Source: Allomuricauda sp. CAU 1633
GTDB lineage: Bacteria > Bacteroidota > Bacteroidia > Flavobacteriales > Flavobacteriaceae
Assembly (NCBI RefSeq): GCF_017313225.1
Contig: NZ_JAFLNE010000002.1
Location: forward strand, 744,001 to 808,000
Direction of reading: 5' to 3'
Length of the DNA: 64,000 bases
A program made the position numbers and the translations under genes. Below the pieces are notes generated by a model that worked only from the letters and a program-made list of their open reading frames with translations, had not been told where the DNA came from and did not search any database. This document shows, piece after piece, positions 8,498-16,702 of this stretch (position 1 is its first letter; the number at the start of each line of letters is the position of its first letter).

Positions 8498-9628
8498 ATG
8501 AGTAAAAAAATTAATGTGGCCATTATAGGTCTTGGTTTCGGAGCAGAATTTATTCCAATCTATCAGAAGCACCCAAATGCTGAAATGTACGCTATTTGTC
8601 AGCGTAACGAGGAGAAAATGAATGCTATTGGTGACGAATTTGGAATTGATGTTCGTTACACAGACTATGATGAGCTTTTAAAAGACCCAAATATTGATGC
8701 GGTCCATATCAATACCCCCATTCCTAATCACGGGGAACAGTCCATCAAGGCACTAAAAGCAGGGAAGCATGTGGCATGTACCGTACCTATGGCAACAACC
8801 GTAGAGGAATGCAAACAAATTGTGGAATTGGTCAAGGAAACGGGTTTAACCTATATGATGATGGAAACTGTGGTGTACGCACGGGAGTTTTTGTTCATGA
8901 AAGAGTTGTATGACAAAGGAGAACTGGGAAAAATACAATATTTAAAAGCCAGTCACCAACAAGATATGGACGGATGGCCCAATTATTGGCCAGGATTGCC
9001 TCCAATGCATTATGCGACCCACTGCGTGGGACCCGTGTTGGCATTGACAAAAGGTGAGGCGGAATATGTGTCTTGTTTTGGTTCCGGAACTATTCGAGAA
9101 GAACTTATTCCGATTTACAATTCTCCATTCGCGGTGGAAAGTACGCACATAAAATTCAGAAATTCAGATTTAAGCGCGCATGTGTACCGATCACTTTTTG
9201 ATGTGGCACGCCAGTACCGCGAAAGTTTTGAAGTGTATGGCTCCAAAAAATCGGTGGAGTGGCCATTGATAGAGGGACATCCCTTGGTGGTCCATACGGC
9301 TAAAAAACCCGAACCCGAAATACCCGAAGAAATGGAATCGCCAGATTACGCCAAGTATCTGCCGGAAGAAATCCAGCGCTTTACCACCAAAGGGGTTTAC
9401 GATACGGACGATAATCAACACTTATCCTTTACACAAGGTGCCGGCCATGGTGGTTCGCACCCACATTTAGTGCATGAGTTCGTTAATGCGCTTGTACAGG
9501 GTGAAGAACCGTATCCAAACGCTAAGCAATCAGCCAATATCACCTGTGTTGGTATTTTGGCACACGAGTCGGCCTTGCAGGGGGGCAAGCAAATTAGTTT
9601 ACCGGACTTCACTTTAAGTGATGAATAG
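8498..9628 (+). CDS. Gfo/Idh/MocA family oxidoreductase (cytoplasmic)
   Basis: A 376-residue protein with an N-terminal Rossmann fold (VAIIGLGFGAEFIP) and the Gfo/Idh/MocA C-terminal sheet domain. There is no Tat signal, unlike the two paralogues at 52345 and 53672, so it should work in the cytoplasm. The family's EKP motif, whose Lys takes part in catalysis, is replaced by CTVPMA, and the later GxHxxD/YxxH region reads MHYATHCVGP. The change suggests altered chemistry or a different catalytic base. It is the last gene of the 2516-9628 cluster and is followed by a strong terminator. Members commonly oxidise sugars or cyclitols, often at C3. Confidence 0.8.
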   Translation: MSKKINVAIIGLGFGAEFIPIYQKHPNAEMYAICQRNEEKMNAIGDEFGIDVRYTDYDELLKDPNIDAVHINTPIPNHGEQSIKALKAGKHVACTVPMATTVEECKQIVELVKETGLTYMMMETVVYAREFLFMKELYDKGELGKIQYLKASHQQDMDGWPNYWPGLPPMHYATHCVGPVLALTKGEAEYVSCFGSGTIREELIPIYNSPFAVESTHIKFRNSDLSAHVYRSLFDVARQYRESFEVYGSKKSVEWPLIEGHPLVVHTAKKPEPEIPEEMESPDYAKYLPEEIQRFTTKGVYDTDDNQHLSFTQGAGHGGSHPHLVHEFVNALVQGEEPYPNAKQSANITCVGILAHESALQGGKQISLPDFTLSDE

Positions 9629-9656
9629 TTTTAAAATAATTTATCAAAAAGAAAAG

Positions 9657-9683
9657 AGCCCCAATAGTTTTATTGGGGCTTTT
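9657..9683 (+). terminator. intrinsic terminator of the ThuA/MFS/TIM/Gfo cluster
   Basis: AGCCCCAATA (9657-9666) and TATTGGGGCT (9671-9680) form a perfect 10-base stem with a GTTT loop, followed by a T run. It lies 28 bases after the stop codon at 9628. Confidence 0.9.
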
Positions 9684-9784
9684 AATTGAAGTCAAGCATT
9701 GAAGATTCGCTTTATTGCAGAGACTCAAAAGGTTTCTGTTTAAAGATAAATCGATGGGATTAAATAAATTCGTTCAACCCTCGT

Positions 9785-9792
9785 TATATTTG
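9785..9792 (+). promoter_or_regulatory. -7 box of the ebo operon promoter
   Basis: TATATTTG matches the Bacteroidota sigma -7 consensus TAnnTTTG exactly, 29 bases before the eboA start codon. A clear -33 TTG at the expected distance is not visible, so the call rests on the -7 box and position. Confidence 0.55.
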
Positions 9793-9821
9793 TAAAACCA
9801 AAAGATTCTAGTCAATATTTT

Positions 9822-10667
9822 ATGGCCAAAACCTCTAAAGAATATCTCTCCGATATTCTGAAAATAAATTTAAGCGATTCTGAATTCCAATGGTTGGCAA
9901 ATGCGGTGGAGCAAATCTTTGATACAAAAAGCAAAAAAGATTTGTATATCACCTACAGTCTTTGTGCCTCAAAGATTTCCAATGCCCCAATTACGGATTT
10001 TGGCTCTAAGGATTACGAATGGAAGAGCTATTTGGAGGTTCAAAAGGCATCAACCTTGGAAATTGCAAGGATTTTTGTTCTTTCTTCGGTACTGGACGCT
10101 GCTGATGAGTTTTTAAAGCCCGTACAGCAACTCATTCAAGTGGCGGATATAACCGAGCTGGAAACGTTCCTAAAATATTTGGTTCTGTTACCAGAGCCTA
10201 AGAACTTTAATTTTGCGGCTGTAGAAGCACTTAGAACCAATATAGCCACGGTTTTTAACGCCATATCCCAATATAATCCATACCCATCCCAATATTTTAC
10301 AACGGGTGAGTGGAACCAAATGTACCTTAAAGCTGCTTTTATGCAGCAAGATTTGAAAAAGATACCGGAAATCGAAAAAATGGCCAACAAGGATTTGGCA
10401 CGAATCATCTCCGACTATGCCCACGAAAGATGGGCAGCTTCTAGAGCAATTGACCCTCTGTTCTGGAGACCCGTATCCAACTTTTTGGAAGGTAACCTGA
10501 TTGAAGACATAGAACGTTTGTTCAAAAGTGAAGATGAAAGGGAACAGAAGGCAGCAACTTTGGTTTGCTACCATTCAAAAGTTGATAAAGCAAAAACCTT
10601 GCTCAATACATATGACACCCATCTAGAAAAAGTTGAAAAGGGTGAACTAACCTGGAAAAATTTATAA
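9822..10667 (+). CDS. eboA: EboA family protein
   Basis: A 281-residue, mostly helical soluble protein with no signal peptide. The conserved C-terminal half (RIISDYAHERWAASRAIDP, then FWRPVSNFLEG) and its place directly before a TatD-like, a UbiA-like and a cyclase gene identify it as EboA. Its biochemical function is unknown. The ebo cluster occurs in scattered bacteria and in plastids of some eustigmatophyte algae, and in cyanobacteria it is needed for export of the scytonemin precursor to the periplasm. The gap to eboB is four bases. It is preceded by a promoter-like TATATTTG. Confidence 0.85.
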   Translation: MAKTSKEYLSDILKINLSDSEFQWLANAVEQIFDTKSKKDLYITYSLCASKISNAPITDFGSKDYEWKSYLEVQKASTLEIARIFVLSSVLDAADEFLKPVQQLIQVADITELETFLKYLVLLPEPKNFNFAAVEALRTNIATVFNAISQYNPYPSQYFTTGEWNQMYLKAAFMQQDLKKIPEIEKMANKDLARIISDYAHERWAASRAIDPLFWRPVSNFLEGNLIEDIERLFKSEDEREQKAATLVCYHSKVDKAKTLLNTYDTHLEKVEKGELTWKNL

Positions 10668-10671
10668 TATC

Positions 10672-11580
10672 ATGGATGATAAAATGATGATCATAGACCC
10701 ACACGTACACATGACCTCAAGGACCACGGATGATTATGAGGCCATGGCGGCGGCAGGGGTCGTTGCGGTAATAGAACCTTCCTTTTGGTTGGGACAGCCT
10801 CGAACACAGGTAGGCTCATTTCAGGACTACTTCAGCAGTCTTGTAGGCTGGGAACCGTTTCGAGCATCACAATTTGGAATAAAGCATTATTGCACTATTG
10901 GTCTTAACTCTAAAGAAGCCAACAATGTGCCTTTGGCTGAAGAGGTGATGGAGTTGTTACCACTTTATCTTCATAAGGAAAATGTTGTCGCCATTGGTGA
11001 GATTGGTTATGATGACCAATCCGAGGCAGAAGACCGTTTCTTTAGGGAACAATTGGAGTTGGCCAAAGCCTTTAACATGATGGTCCAGGTACATACCCCG
11101 CATAGAGATAAAAAAGCAGGTACCATCAAAAGTATGGAAATTTGTTTGGAGCATGGTTTAGATCCTGGAATGGTGGTAATAGATCACAATAATGAAGAGA
11201 CCGTACAAGAAGTACTCGATAGAGGCTTTATTGCAGCATTCACTATTTACCCCAAAACCAAGATGGGCAACCAACGTATGGTGGAAGTGGTAAAAAAGTT
11301 CGGTAGTACAAACATTATAGTGGATAGTTCTGCCGACTGGGGTGTGAGTGACCCATTGGCTGTTCCCAAGACAGCAAATTTGATGCTTCAAAATGGCGTT
11401 GCTCGCGAAGATGTCGTAAAAACATGCTACCAAAATGCCTTGGACTTTTTCGGAAGATCAGGAAAAATGAAAGAGGAGCACTGGCTAAGCCCAGAGGCTA
11501 TTGACCAAAGAAAACTTTTTAATGACAATAGTGTTCTTCGTGGTCAGGAGCCCAAGGTAGAGGATAACAAAATTGTTTGA
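10672..11580 (+). CDS. eboB: EboB, TatD-like metal-dependent hydrolase
   Basis: A 302-residue TIM-barrel amidohydrolase of the TatD type. Metal ligands are visible in order: HVH near the N-terminus (IDPHVHMTS), Glu in AIGEIGYDD, His in VQVHTPH, His in VIDHNN, and Asp in VDSSADWG. It differs from true TatD nucleases in the extended loop after the first strand (PSFWLGQPRTQVGSF), typical for the ebo group. Substrate unknown. An in-frame ATG at 10684 is an alternative start. The stop codon overlaps the eboC start (TGATG). Confidence 0.85.
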   Translation: MDDKMMIIDPHVHMTSRTTDDYEAMAAAGVVAVIEPSFWLGQPRTQVGSFQDYFSSLVGWEPFRASQFGIKHYCTIGLNSKEANNVPLAEEVMELLPLYLHKENVVAIGEIGYDDQSEAEDRFFREQLELAKAFNMMVQVHTPHRDKKAGTIKSMEICLEHGLDPGMVVIDHNNEETVQEVLDRGFIAAFTIYPKTKMGNQRMVEVVKKFGSTNIIVDSSADWGVSDPLAVPKTANLMLQNGVAREDVVKTCYQNALDFFGRSGKMKEEHWLSPEAIDQRKLFNDNSVLRGQEPKVEDNKIV

Positions 11581-12479
11581 TGAGTCCAAAGTTAAAGGCA
11601 TATCTTCAACTGTGTAGGCCTGCCAACTTACCTACTGCAGCAGCTGATATTATTGCTGGAATATCAATATCTGGATTTTTTGCTGGTCTGAGCGCTTTTG
11701 AAATACCGCACAGTAATTTCTTTCCTGCTTTAATTTTGATAATGGCCTCGATGTTTTTATATGCAGGAGGTGTTGTACTCAATGATGTTTTTGACATAGA
11801 AATCGATAAGGTTGAACGTCCAGAAAGACCCATCCCAAGTGGTATAGTTCCTTTGGGCAAAGCCAGATTGTTTGGGTTTATTTTACTATTGGTCGGAATT
11901 TGCTTGGCTTTTTTGATACATAAAACATCTGGTTTTATTTCTGTTTTTTTGGCTGTGGCCATTTTGTCTTACGATAAATTTGCAAAGCACCACGCATTTT
12001 TAGGGCCGCTGAACATGGGTGTTTGCCGGGGACTTAACCTTCTCATGGGGATTTCTTTGCTGAATGCAATGGGAAATTGGCCCTATGTTTTGATTCCTGT
12101 GGTGTTTATCTTTGCGGTTACCATGGTGAGCCGGGGTGAGGTCCATGGGAAGAACAAAGGCAATATTGTGCTTGCAGGACTGTTATATATACTGGTGCTG
12201 CTAGGTGTATATTATCTTCATTGTGTTTACACGGGTGGAGACCTTTGGTACCTTGTGTTTTTAGCACTGTTCGCTTTTATGGTATTTAGGCCATTGATTA
12301 ACGCATATAGGGAAAATAGCCCGGCAAATATCAAAAAAGCGGTAAAAACAGGGGTTATATCCATAATTCTATTGGATGCGGCCATAGCAGTGGCCCATTC
12401 CAATATAATTGTTGGACTTATTATTCTATTATTATTGCCATTATCAATGTATTTGGCAAAACAATTTGCAGTTACTTAG
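11580..12479 (+). CDS. eboC: EboC, UbiA-type prenyltransferase
   Basis: A 299-residue protein with about eight to nine membrane segments. The first Asp-rich motif of UbiA enzymes is present (NDVFDIEIDKVERPERPIPSG, Asp residues at its start), while the second is weaker (YDKFAKHH), followed by the conserved LGPLNMGVCRG. The ATG at 11580 shares one base with the eboB stop codon, so translation is probably coupled; a TTG three bases earlier is less likely. In the ebo cluster this enzyme is thought to prenylate or otherwise lipid-link a small molecule at the inner membrane, but no acceptor has been proved. Confidence 0.85.
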   Translation: MSPKLKAYLQLCRPANLPTAAADIIAGISISGFFAGLSAFEIPHSNFFPALILIMASMFLYAGGVVLNDVFDIEIDKVERPERPIPSGIVPLGKARLFGFILLLVGICLAFLIHKTSGFISVFLAVAILSYDKFAKHHAFLGPLNMGVCRGLNLLMGISLLNAMGNWPYVLIPVVFIFAVTMVSRGEVHGKNKGNIVLAGLLYILVLLGVYYLHCVYTGGDLWYLVFLALFAFMVFRPLINAYRENSPANIKKAVKTGVISIILLDAAIAVAHSNIIVGLIILLLLPLSMYLAKQFAVT

Positions 12480-12482
12480 TAT

Positions 12483-13652
12483 ATGGACAAAATTACATTG
12501 CCAACCATTCAACAAGAATTTCAAGTACGGTATACATATCAACTATTGTTTACCCAGCATTTATTTGCATTGGAAAATCCGTTGTTCAAAAATGTTTTGG
12601 CAGAGTATCGTCCCAATCATCCCATAAAATGTCTATTTGTGGTAGATCAGGGAGTTTTGGACCATCATTCCTATGTAAAGGATGAAATAGAAGCATATTG
12701 CAAGCACTTCAAGGACCAAATTCAGTTTACGGAATTGATTTCAGTGCCCGGCGGGGAACAAAGTAAAAAAGACCAGTCCAGTGTTGAAAAATGTTTGGCA
12801 GCCATCAATAGAAATGCTATCTGCAGGCATTCGTTTGTAGTAGCCATTGGTGGCGGAGCTGTGGTGGATATGGTTGGCTATGCTGCGACAATTGCCCACA
12901 GAGGCGTTCAACTCATCCGAATCCCAACAACGGTATTGGCGCAAAACGATGCCGCGGTAGGCGTGAAAAACAGCGTAAACGCCTTTGGAAAAAAGAATTT
13001 TTTGGGAACATTCGCTATTCCATTTGCCATAATAAACGATTTGGAATTCTTGCAGACCCTGGAACAAAGGGATTGGATTGCAGGGGTGGCGGAAGCCATC
13101 AAAGTAGCCCTATTGAAGGATAAAGTTTTCTTTGATTATATCGAATCCAATGCCGAAGCACTGGCCAATAGGGAAATGGAACCCATGGCCTATCTGATTC
13201 ACCGGTGTGCTGAATTGCACATGCAACATATTGCCAAAGGCGGAGACCCTTTTGAAAATGGCTCTTCCAGACCTTTGGATTTCGGACATTGGTCTGCCCA
13301 TAAATTGGAATATATGACCCAATATTCCCTAAGACATGGCGAAGCCGTTGCTATTGGAATGGCTATAGATATGGTCTATGCTAAGTTGACAGGAACATTG
13401 GGTGAAGATTTGGATAGAATCCTTTCCGTGATGAAGAAGGTGGGATTCAATTTGGAAGTTCCTTTGGAAACTGATGCTGAAATCAAAGAACTTTTGAAAG
13501 GTATAGAGGAATTCCGGGAACATTTGGGAGGCGAACTTACCATCACTCTTATTTCAGAAATAGGCCAACAAATAGATGTTCACCATATTGACTACAAAGT
13601 AATGGAAAAAGCAGTCCGTAGCTTTATTCTCAAACCTCAGAATTCCATATGA
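12483..13652 (+). CDS. eboD: EboD, divergent sugar-phosphate cyclase (3-dehydroquinate synthase-like)
   Basis: A 389-residue member of the dehydroquinate-synthase superfamily. The NAD-binding glycine motif (IGGGAVVDMVGY) and the three zinc ligands are recognisable: Glu in VAEAIKV, His in DFGHWSAHKLE and His in RHGEAVAIGM. Several active-site segments differ from true AroB: the usual VDSSVGGKTAVN segment reads NDAAVGVKNSVN, and GHTFGHA reads GHWSAHK. It is therefore unlikely to be the housekeeping AroB and more likely makes a cyclitol-type product from a sugar phosphate. It starts three bases after eboC and overlaps eboE by four bases (ATGA). Confidence 0.85.
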   Translation: MDKITLPTIQQEFQVRYTYQLLFTQHLFALENPLFKNVLAEYRPNHPIKCLFVVDQGVLDHHSYVKDEIEAYCKHFKDQIQFTELISVPGGEQSKKDQSSVEKCLAAINRNAICRHSFVVAIGGGAVVDMVGYAATIAHRGVQLIRIPTTVLAQNDAAVGVKNSVNAFGKKNFLGTFAIPFAIINDLEFLQTLEQRDWIAGVAEAIKVALLKDKVFFDYIESNAEALANREMEPMAYLIHRCAELHMQHIAKGGDPFENGSSRPLDFGHWSAHKLEYMTQYSLRHGEAVAIGMAIDMVYAKLTGTLGEDLDRILSVMKKVGFNLEVPLETDAEIKELLKGIEEFREHLGGELTITLISEIGQQIDVHHIDYKVMEKAVRSFILKPQNSI

Positions 13653-14839
13653 GAATTAAGGACAAATACCATTTAACGTATTGTACAAATATTCATGCCG
13701 GAGGAGATTGGGAAGAAACTTTTACCAGTCTAAAGCAAAATTTACCCGAAATTAAAAAAGCAGTTTCTCCGAATGATTCCTTTGGGCTTGGATTAAGGTT
13801 GAGCAATACAGCGAGCGTTGAACTGGACAACGGGAAACTCCAAGGTTTTAAGGACTGGCTTGATGAAAATGACTGCTATGTGTTCACTATGAATGGATTT
13901 CCCTACGGGAATTTCCATGGAGAACCAGTTAAGGACAATGTCCATGTGCCCGATTGGACCACAAAAGAACGATTGGAGTATACACAGCGTTTGTTCAAAC
14001 AATTGGATTTTTTAGCACCTGAAGGTATGGAATGCGGTATTTCCACTTCGCCTGTTTCCTATAAACATTGGTTTGACGCTGAGTCAAAAAAAGAACAGGC
14101 TTTTGTTCGTGGTGCACAGCATATGGTCCAAGTGGCGTTGCAACTGCATAAAATTGAAAAGGAATCTGGAAGATACATGCATTTGGATGTGGAACCCGAA
14201 CCCGATGGTTTTTTGGAGAACACCCAAGAAGTGCTGGATTTTTACAAGGACTATCTCATTCCTGAGGCCATCAAGGCATTTGAGTCGTTTAAATTGAGTA
14301 CGGATAAGGTAGAGGAGTTGCTAAAACGATATATTACCGTTTGTTATGACGTATGTCATTTTGCATTGGCTTACGAAGCGCCAAATTTGACATTTGAAAG
14401 ATTTAAAGAGGTAGGAATCAAAACGGGTAAGATACAAATCAGTGCGGCCCTGAAGATTCTCTATCAACAAGATAAAGAAGAAGAACTTTGGAGTACGTTG
14501 GCTCAATTCAACGAGCCTGTGTATTTGCATCAAGTTACAGAAAAGGTGAATGGAACAGTCAAGACCTATAACGATTTACCCATAGTTTTGGAAAAAAAAG
14601 CGCCTTTTGACGAATTGCGTTCTCATTTTCATGTGCCCATTTTCTTGGAAGATTACGGGTTGTTGCAATCCACACAAGACCAGATTGTAAAAGTATTAGA
14701 GTATTTGGAAGGGCATTTTGTAAGTAATCATATAGAAGTAGAAACCTATACTTGGGATGTTTTGCCAGACAAATTGAAGGTTCCAATCACGGAATCCATT
14801 GCAAGGGAGTTGTCCTGGATGAAATCGAGATTGAAATGA
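13649..14839 (+). CDS. eboE: EboE, metabolite traffic protein with xylose-isomerase-like TIM barrel
   Basis: A 396-residue soluble protein recognised by family-specific segments: YCTNIHAGGDW near the start, TMNGFPYGNFHG, HLDVEPEPDGFLE, YDVCHFAL, HFHVPIF and ETYTWDVLP near the C-terminus. Glu, Asp and His residues at the ends of these predicted strands could form a metal site as in xylose isomerase-like enzymes. The reaction is unknown. It overlaps both neighbours by four bases (ATGA at each side), which points to coupled translation with eboD and eboF. Confidence 0.85.
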   Translation: MRIKDKYHLTYCTNIHAGGDWEETFTSLKQNLPEIKKAVSPNDSFGLGLRLSNTASVELDNGKLQGFKDWLDENDCYVFTMNGFPYGNFHGEPVKDNVHVPDWTTKERLEYTQRLFKQLDFLAPEGMECGISTSPVSYKHWFDAESKKEQAFVRGAQHMVQVALQLHKIEKESGRYMHLDVEPEPDGFLENTQEVLDFYKDYLIPEAIKAFESFKLSTDKVEELLKRYITVCYDVCHFALAYEAPNLTFERFKEVGIKTGKIQISAALKILYQQDKEEELWSTLAQFNEPVYLHQVTEKVNGTVKTYNDLPIVLEKKAPFDELRSHFHVPIFLEDYGLLQSTQDQIVKVLEYLEGHFVSNHIEVETYTWDVLPDKLKVPITESIARELSWMKSRLK

Positions 14840-16209
14840 ACAAAACGGTTGTAATCAACATTGTTGGACTCACCCATAGATTAATAGGAGAACATACCCC
14901 ATTTATAAAATCATTTTTGGATAAAGGAAAAGGCAGTGTGGTAAAACCTGTCTTGCCAGCCGTTACCTGTTCATCCCAAAGTACCTATCTTACGGGAAAG
15001 TGGCCCACAGAACATGGCATTGTGGGCAATGGATGGTTCTTCAAAGATGAACTTGAGGTCAAATTTTGGCGACAGGGCAACCCTTTGGTACAATCCCCAA
15101 AAATTTGGGACGAGTTAAAAGTCATCAATCCAGAATTTACATGTGCCAATATGTTTTGGTGGTATAACATGTATAGTACTGTCGACTTTAGTGCCACCCC
15201 AAGACCCAATTATCTGGCCGATGGAAGAAAAATCCCTGATATTTATACCTATCCAGCTGAGTTGAGAGACAAACTGCAGGCCAAATTGGGCACATTTCCG
15301 TTGTTTAAATTCTGGGGACCCAAAACGTCCATAGCATCCAGTAGATGGATTGCTGAAGCGACCCTGGAAATGGACAAAGAAAACAATCCAACCTTGACGT
15401 TCGTCTATTTACCCCATTTGGACTATAACATTCAGCGCCATGGGCTGAATTTCGATATTATTCAAAAGGACTTGCGTGAAATAGATGCCGTAGTAAAGGA
15501 TTTGGTGGAATACTATGAGCAAAAATCGGCAAACATTGTATTGTTATCTGAATATGGAATTACCGATGTTTCCAATCCAATTCATATCAACCGCTATTTA
15601 AGAAAAAAAGGGTATTTGGGCATTCGAATAGAGAGAGGACTTGAACTTTTGGATGCTGGGGCAAGCGAAGCCTTTGCCGTTGCGGACCATCAAATTGCCC
15701 ATATCTATGCAAAAGAATCGACTGATTTTGAGAAACTGCATGAATATCTGAAAACAATTCCTGGGGTAGAAAAGGTTATTCCCAAAAATGAACTTGAGGC
15801 CCATCACTTAAACCATGAACGCGCTGGGGATTTTGTCCTTGTCGCTGATAATGATAGTTGGTTTACCTATTATTTTTGGGAAGATGACGCTGTTGCACCC
15901 GATTATGCCCGAATGGTGGATATCCATAAAAAGCCTGGATATGACCCCGTTGAAATGTTTACTGACCCAGCGGATAAGCTGGTTGTTCTCAAAGTGATTT
16001 GGAAACTCTTAAAAAAGAAACTGGGCTTTAGGACCGTAATGGATGTAATCCCCTTGAAAGCCGAATTGGTGAAAGGTTCCCACGGAAGAATCCCAGAGGA
16101 CAAGGAGGATTGGCCTATTCTTGTGACTAATAATGTGGGCAACTTGCCCAAGCTGGAACTACTTGCTACCGAGGTGTATGATGTGCTTAAAAATCATGTA
16201 ATTCAATAA
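14836..16209 (+). CDS. eboF: EboF, alkaline-phosphatase-superfamily protein (nucleotide pyrophosphatase/phosphodiesterase type)
   Basis: A 457-residue protein of the type I phosphodiesterase/nucleotide pyrophosphatase fold. The start is the ATG at 14836, overlapping the eboE stop by four bases; an upstream in-frame extension inside eboE is unlikely. The nucleophile region reads PAVTCSSQSTYLTGKW followed by EHGIVGNGW (nucleophilic Thr, TG, HG and GN typical of the family). Later ligands are LDYNIQRHG (Asp and His) and GSHGR (His), but the usual SDHG second site is SEYGITD, a change that may alter metal binding. No signal peptide is visible. TMEM220 follows after two bases. Confidence 0.85.
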   Translation: MNKTVVINIVGLTHRLIGEHTPFIKSFLDKGKGSVVKPVLPAVTCSSQSTYLTGKWPTEHGIVGNGWFFKDELEVKFWRQGNPLVQSPKIWDELKVINPEFTCANMFWWYNMYSTVDFSATPRPNYLADGRKIPDIYTYPAELRDKLQAKLGTFPLFKFWGPKTSIASSRWIAEATLEMDKENNPTLTFVYLPHLDYNIQRHGLNFDIIQKDLREIDAVVKDLVEYYEQKSANIVLLSEYGITDVSNPIHINRYLRKKGYLGIRIERGLELLDAGASEAFAVADHQIAHIYAKESTDFEKLHEYLKTIPGVEKVIPKNELEAHHLNHERAGDFVLVADNDSWFTYYFWEDDAVAPDYARMVDIHKKPGYDPVEMFTDPADKLVVLKVIWKLLKKKLGFRTVMDVIPLKAELVKGSHGRIPEDKEDWPILVTNNVGNLPKLELLATEVYDVLKNHVIQ

Positions 16210-16211
16210 AT

Positions 16212-16574
16212 ATGGAAACGTTCTTCAAAATTTTCGCAATTGTTTTCACCCTGTTATTTGGTTATGCTATTGTGGTTCAGTTCAATGACCCAGATGCGCT
16301 AAAATGGGTATTGATCTATGCGGTAGCTGCTGTAGCATCGGTTTTATTCCTGTTGAAAAAACTAAAACCGATCATCTATTTTGTACTCACTGCCTTCTTT
16401 TTGGTATTATTTGTGGTGTATTGGCCCGAGACTTATGAAGGGGTCCAGTTGGACCATGGTATGAAAACCGTAAACATTGAAGAGGGCAGGGAATCCTTGG
16501 GCTCTTTGATTGCAGCTGTCGTGATGTTGATTTATGGATTACGGACCCGTTTCTTGAACAAAGCAAAGGGCTAA
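16212..16574 (+). CDS. TMEM220 family membrane protein
   Basis: A 120-residue protein with four hydrophobic segments (FAIVFTLLFGYAIVVQF, WVLIYAVAAVASVLFLL, PIIYFVLTAFFLVLFVVYW, IAAVVMLIYGLR). The motif VQFNDPDALKW after the first segment, and a conserved short loop GRESLGSL before the last, identify the TMEM220 family, of unknown function and named for its eukaryotic member. It begins two bases after eboF with no space for a promoter, so it belongs to the ebo transcript and may be an accessory membrane part of that system. Confidence 0.8.
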   Translation: METFFKIFAIVFTLLFGYAIVVQFNDPDALKWVLIYAVAAVASVLFLLKKLKPIIYFVLTAFFLVLFVVYWPETYEGVQLDHGMKTVNIEEGRESLGSLIAAVVMLIYGLRTRFLNKAKG

Positions 16575-16702
16575 ACGATTTATAGGGGTGTAACGAGCAG
16601 CATCCTACGGTTCATAAACCGAAATTAACAGTTCGGTTATTCTTTTTGTGGCTTTTTGACTAGCTGTATGACTTTTGGGCATCAACCAAAAAGCAAACAG
16701 CA

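Noticed and set aside
12483..13652. Housekeeping 3-dehydroquinate synthase (aroB)
   Set aside because: Active-site segments deviate and the gene is embedded in an ebo cluster with coupled starts.
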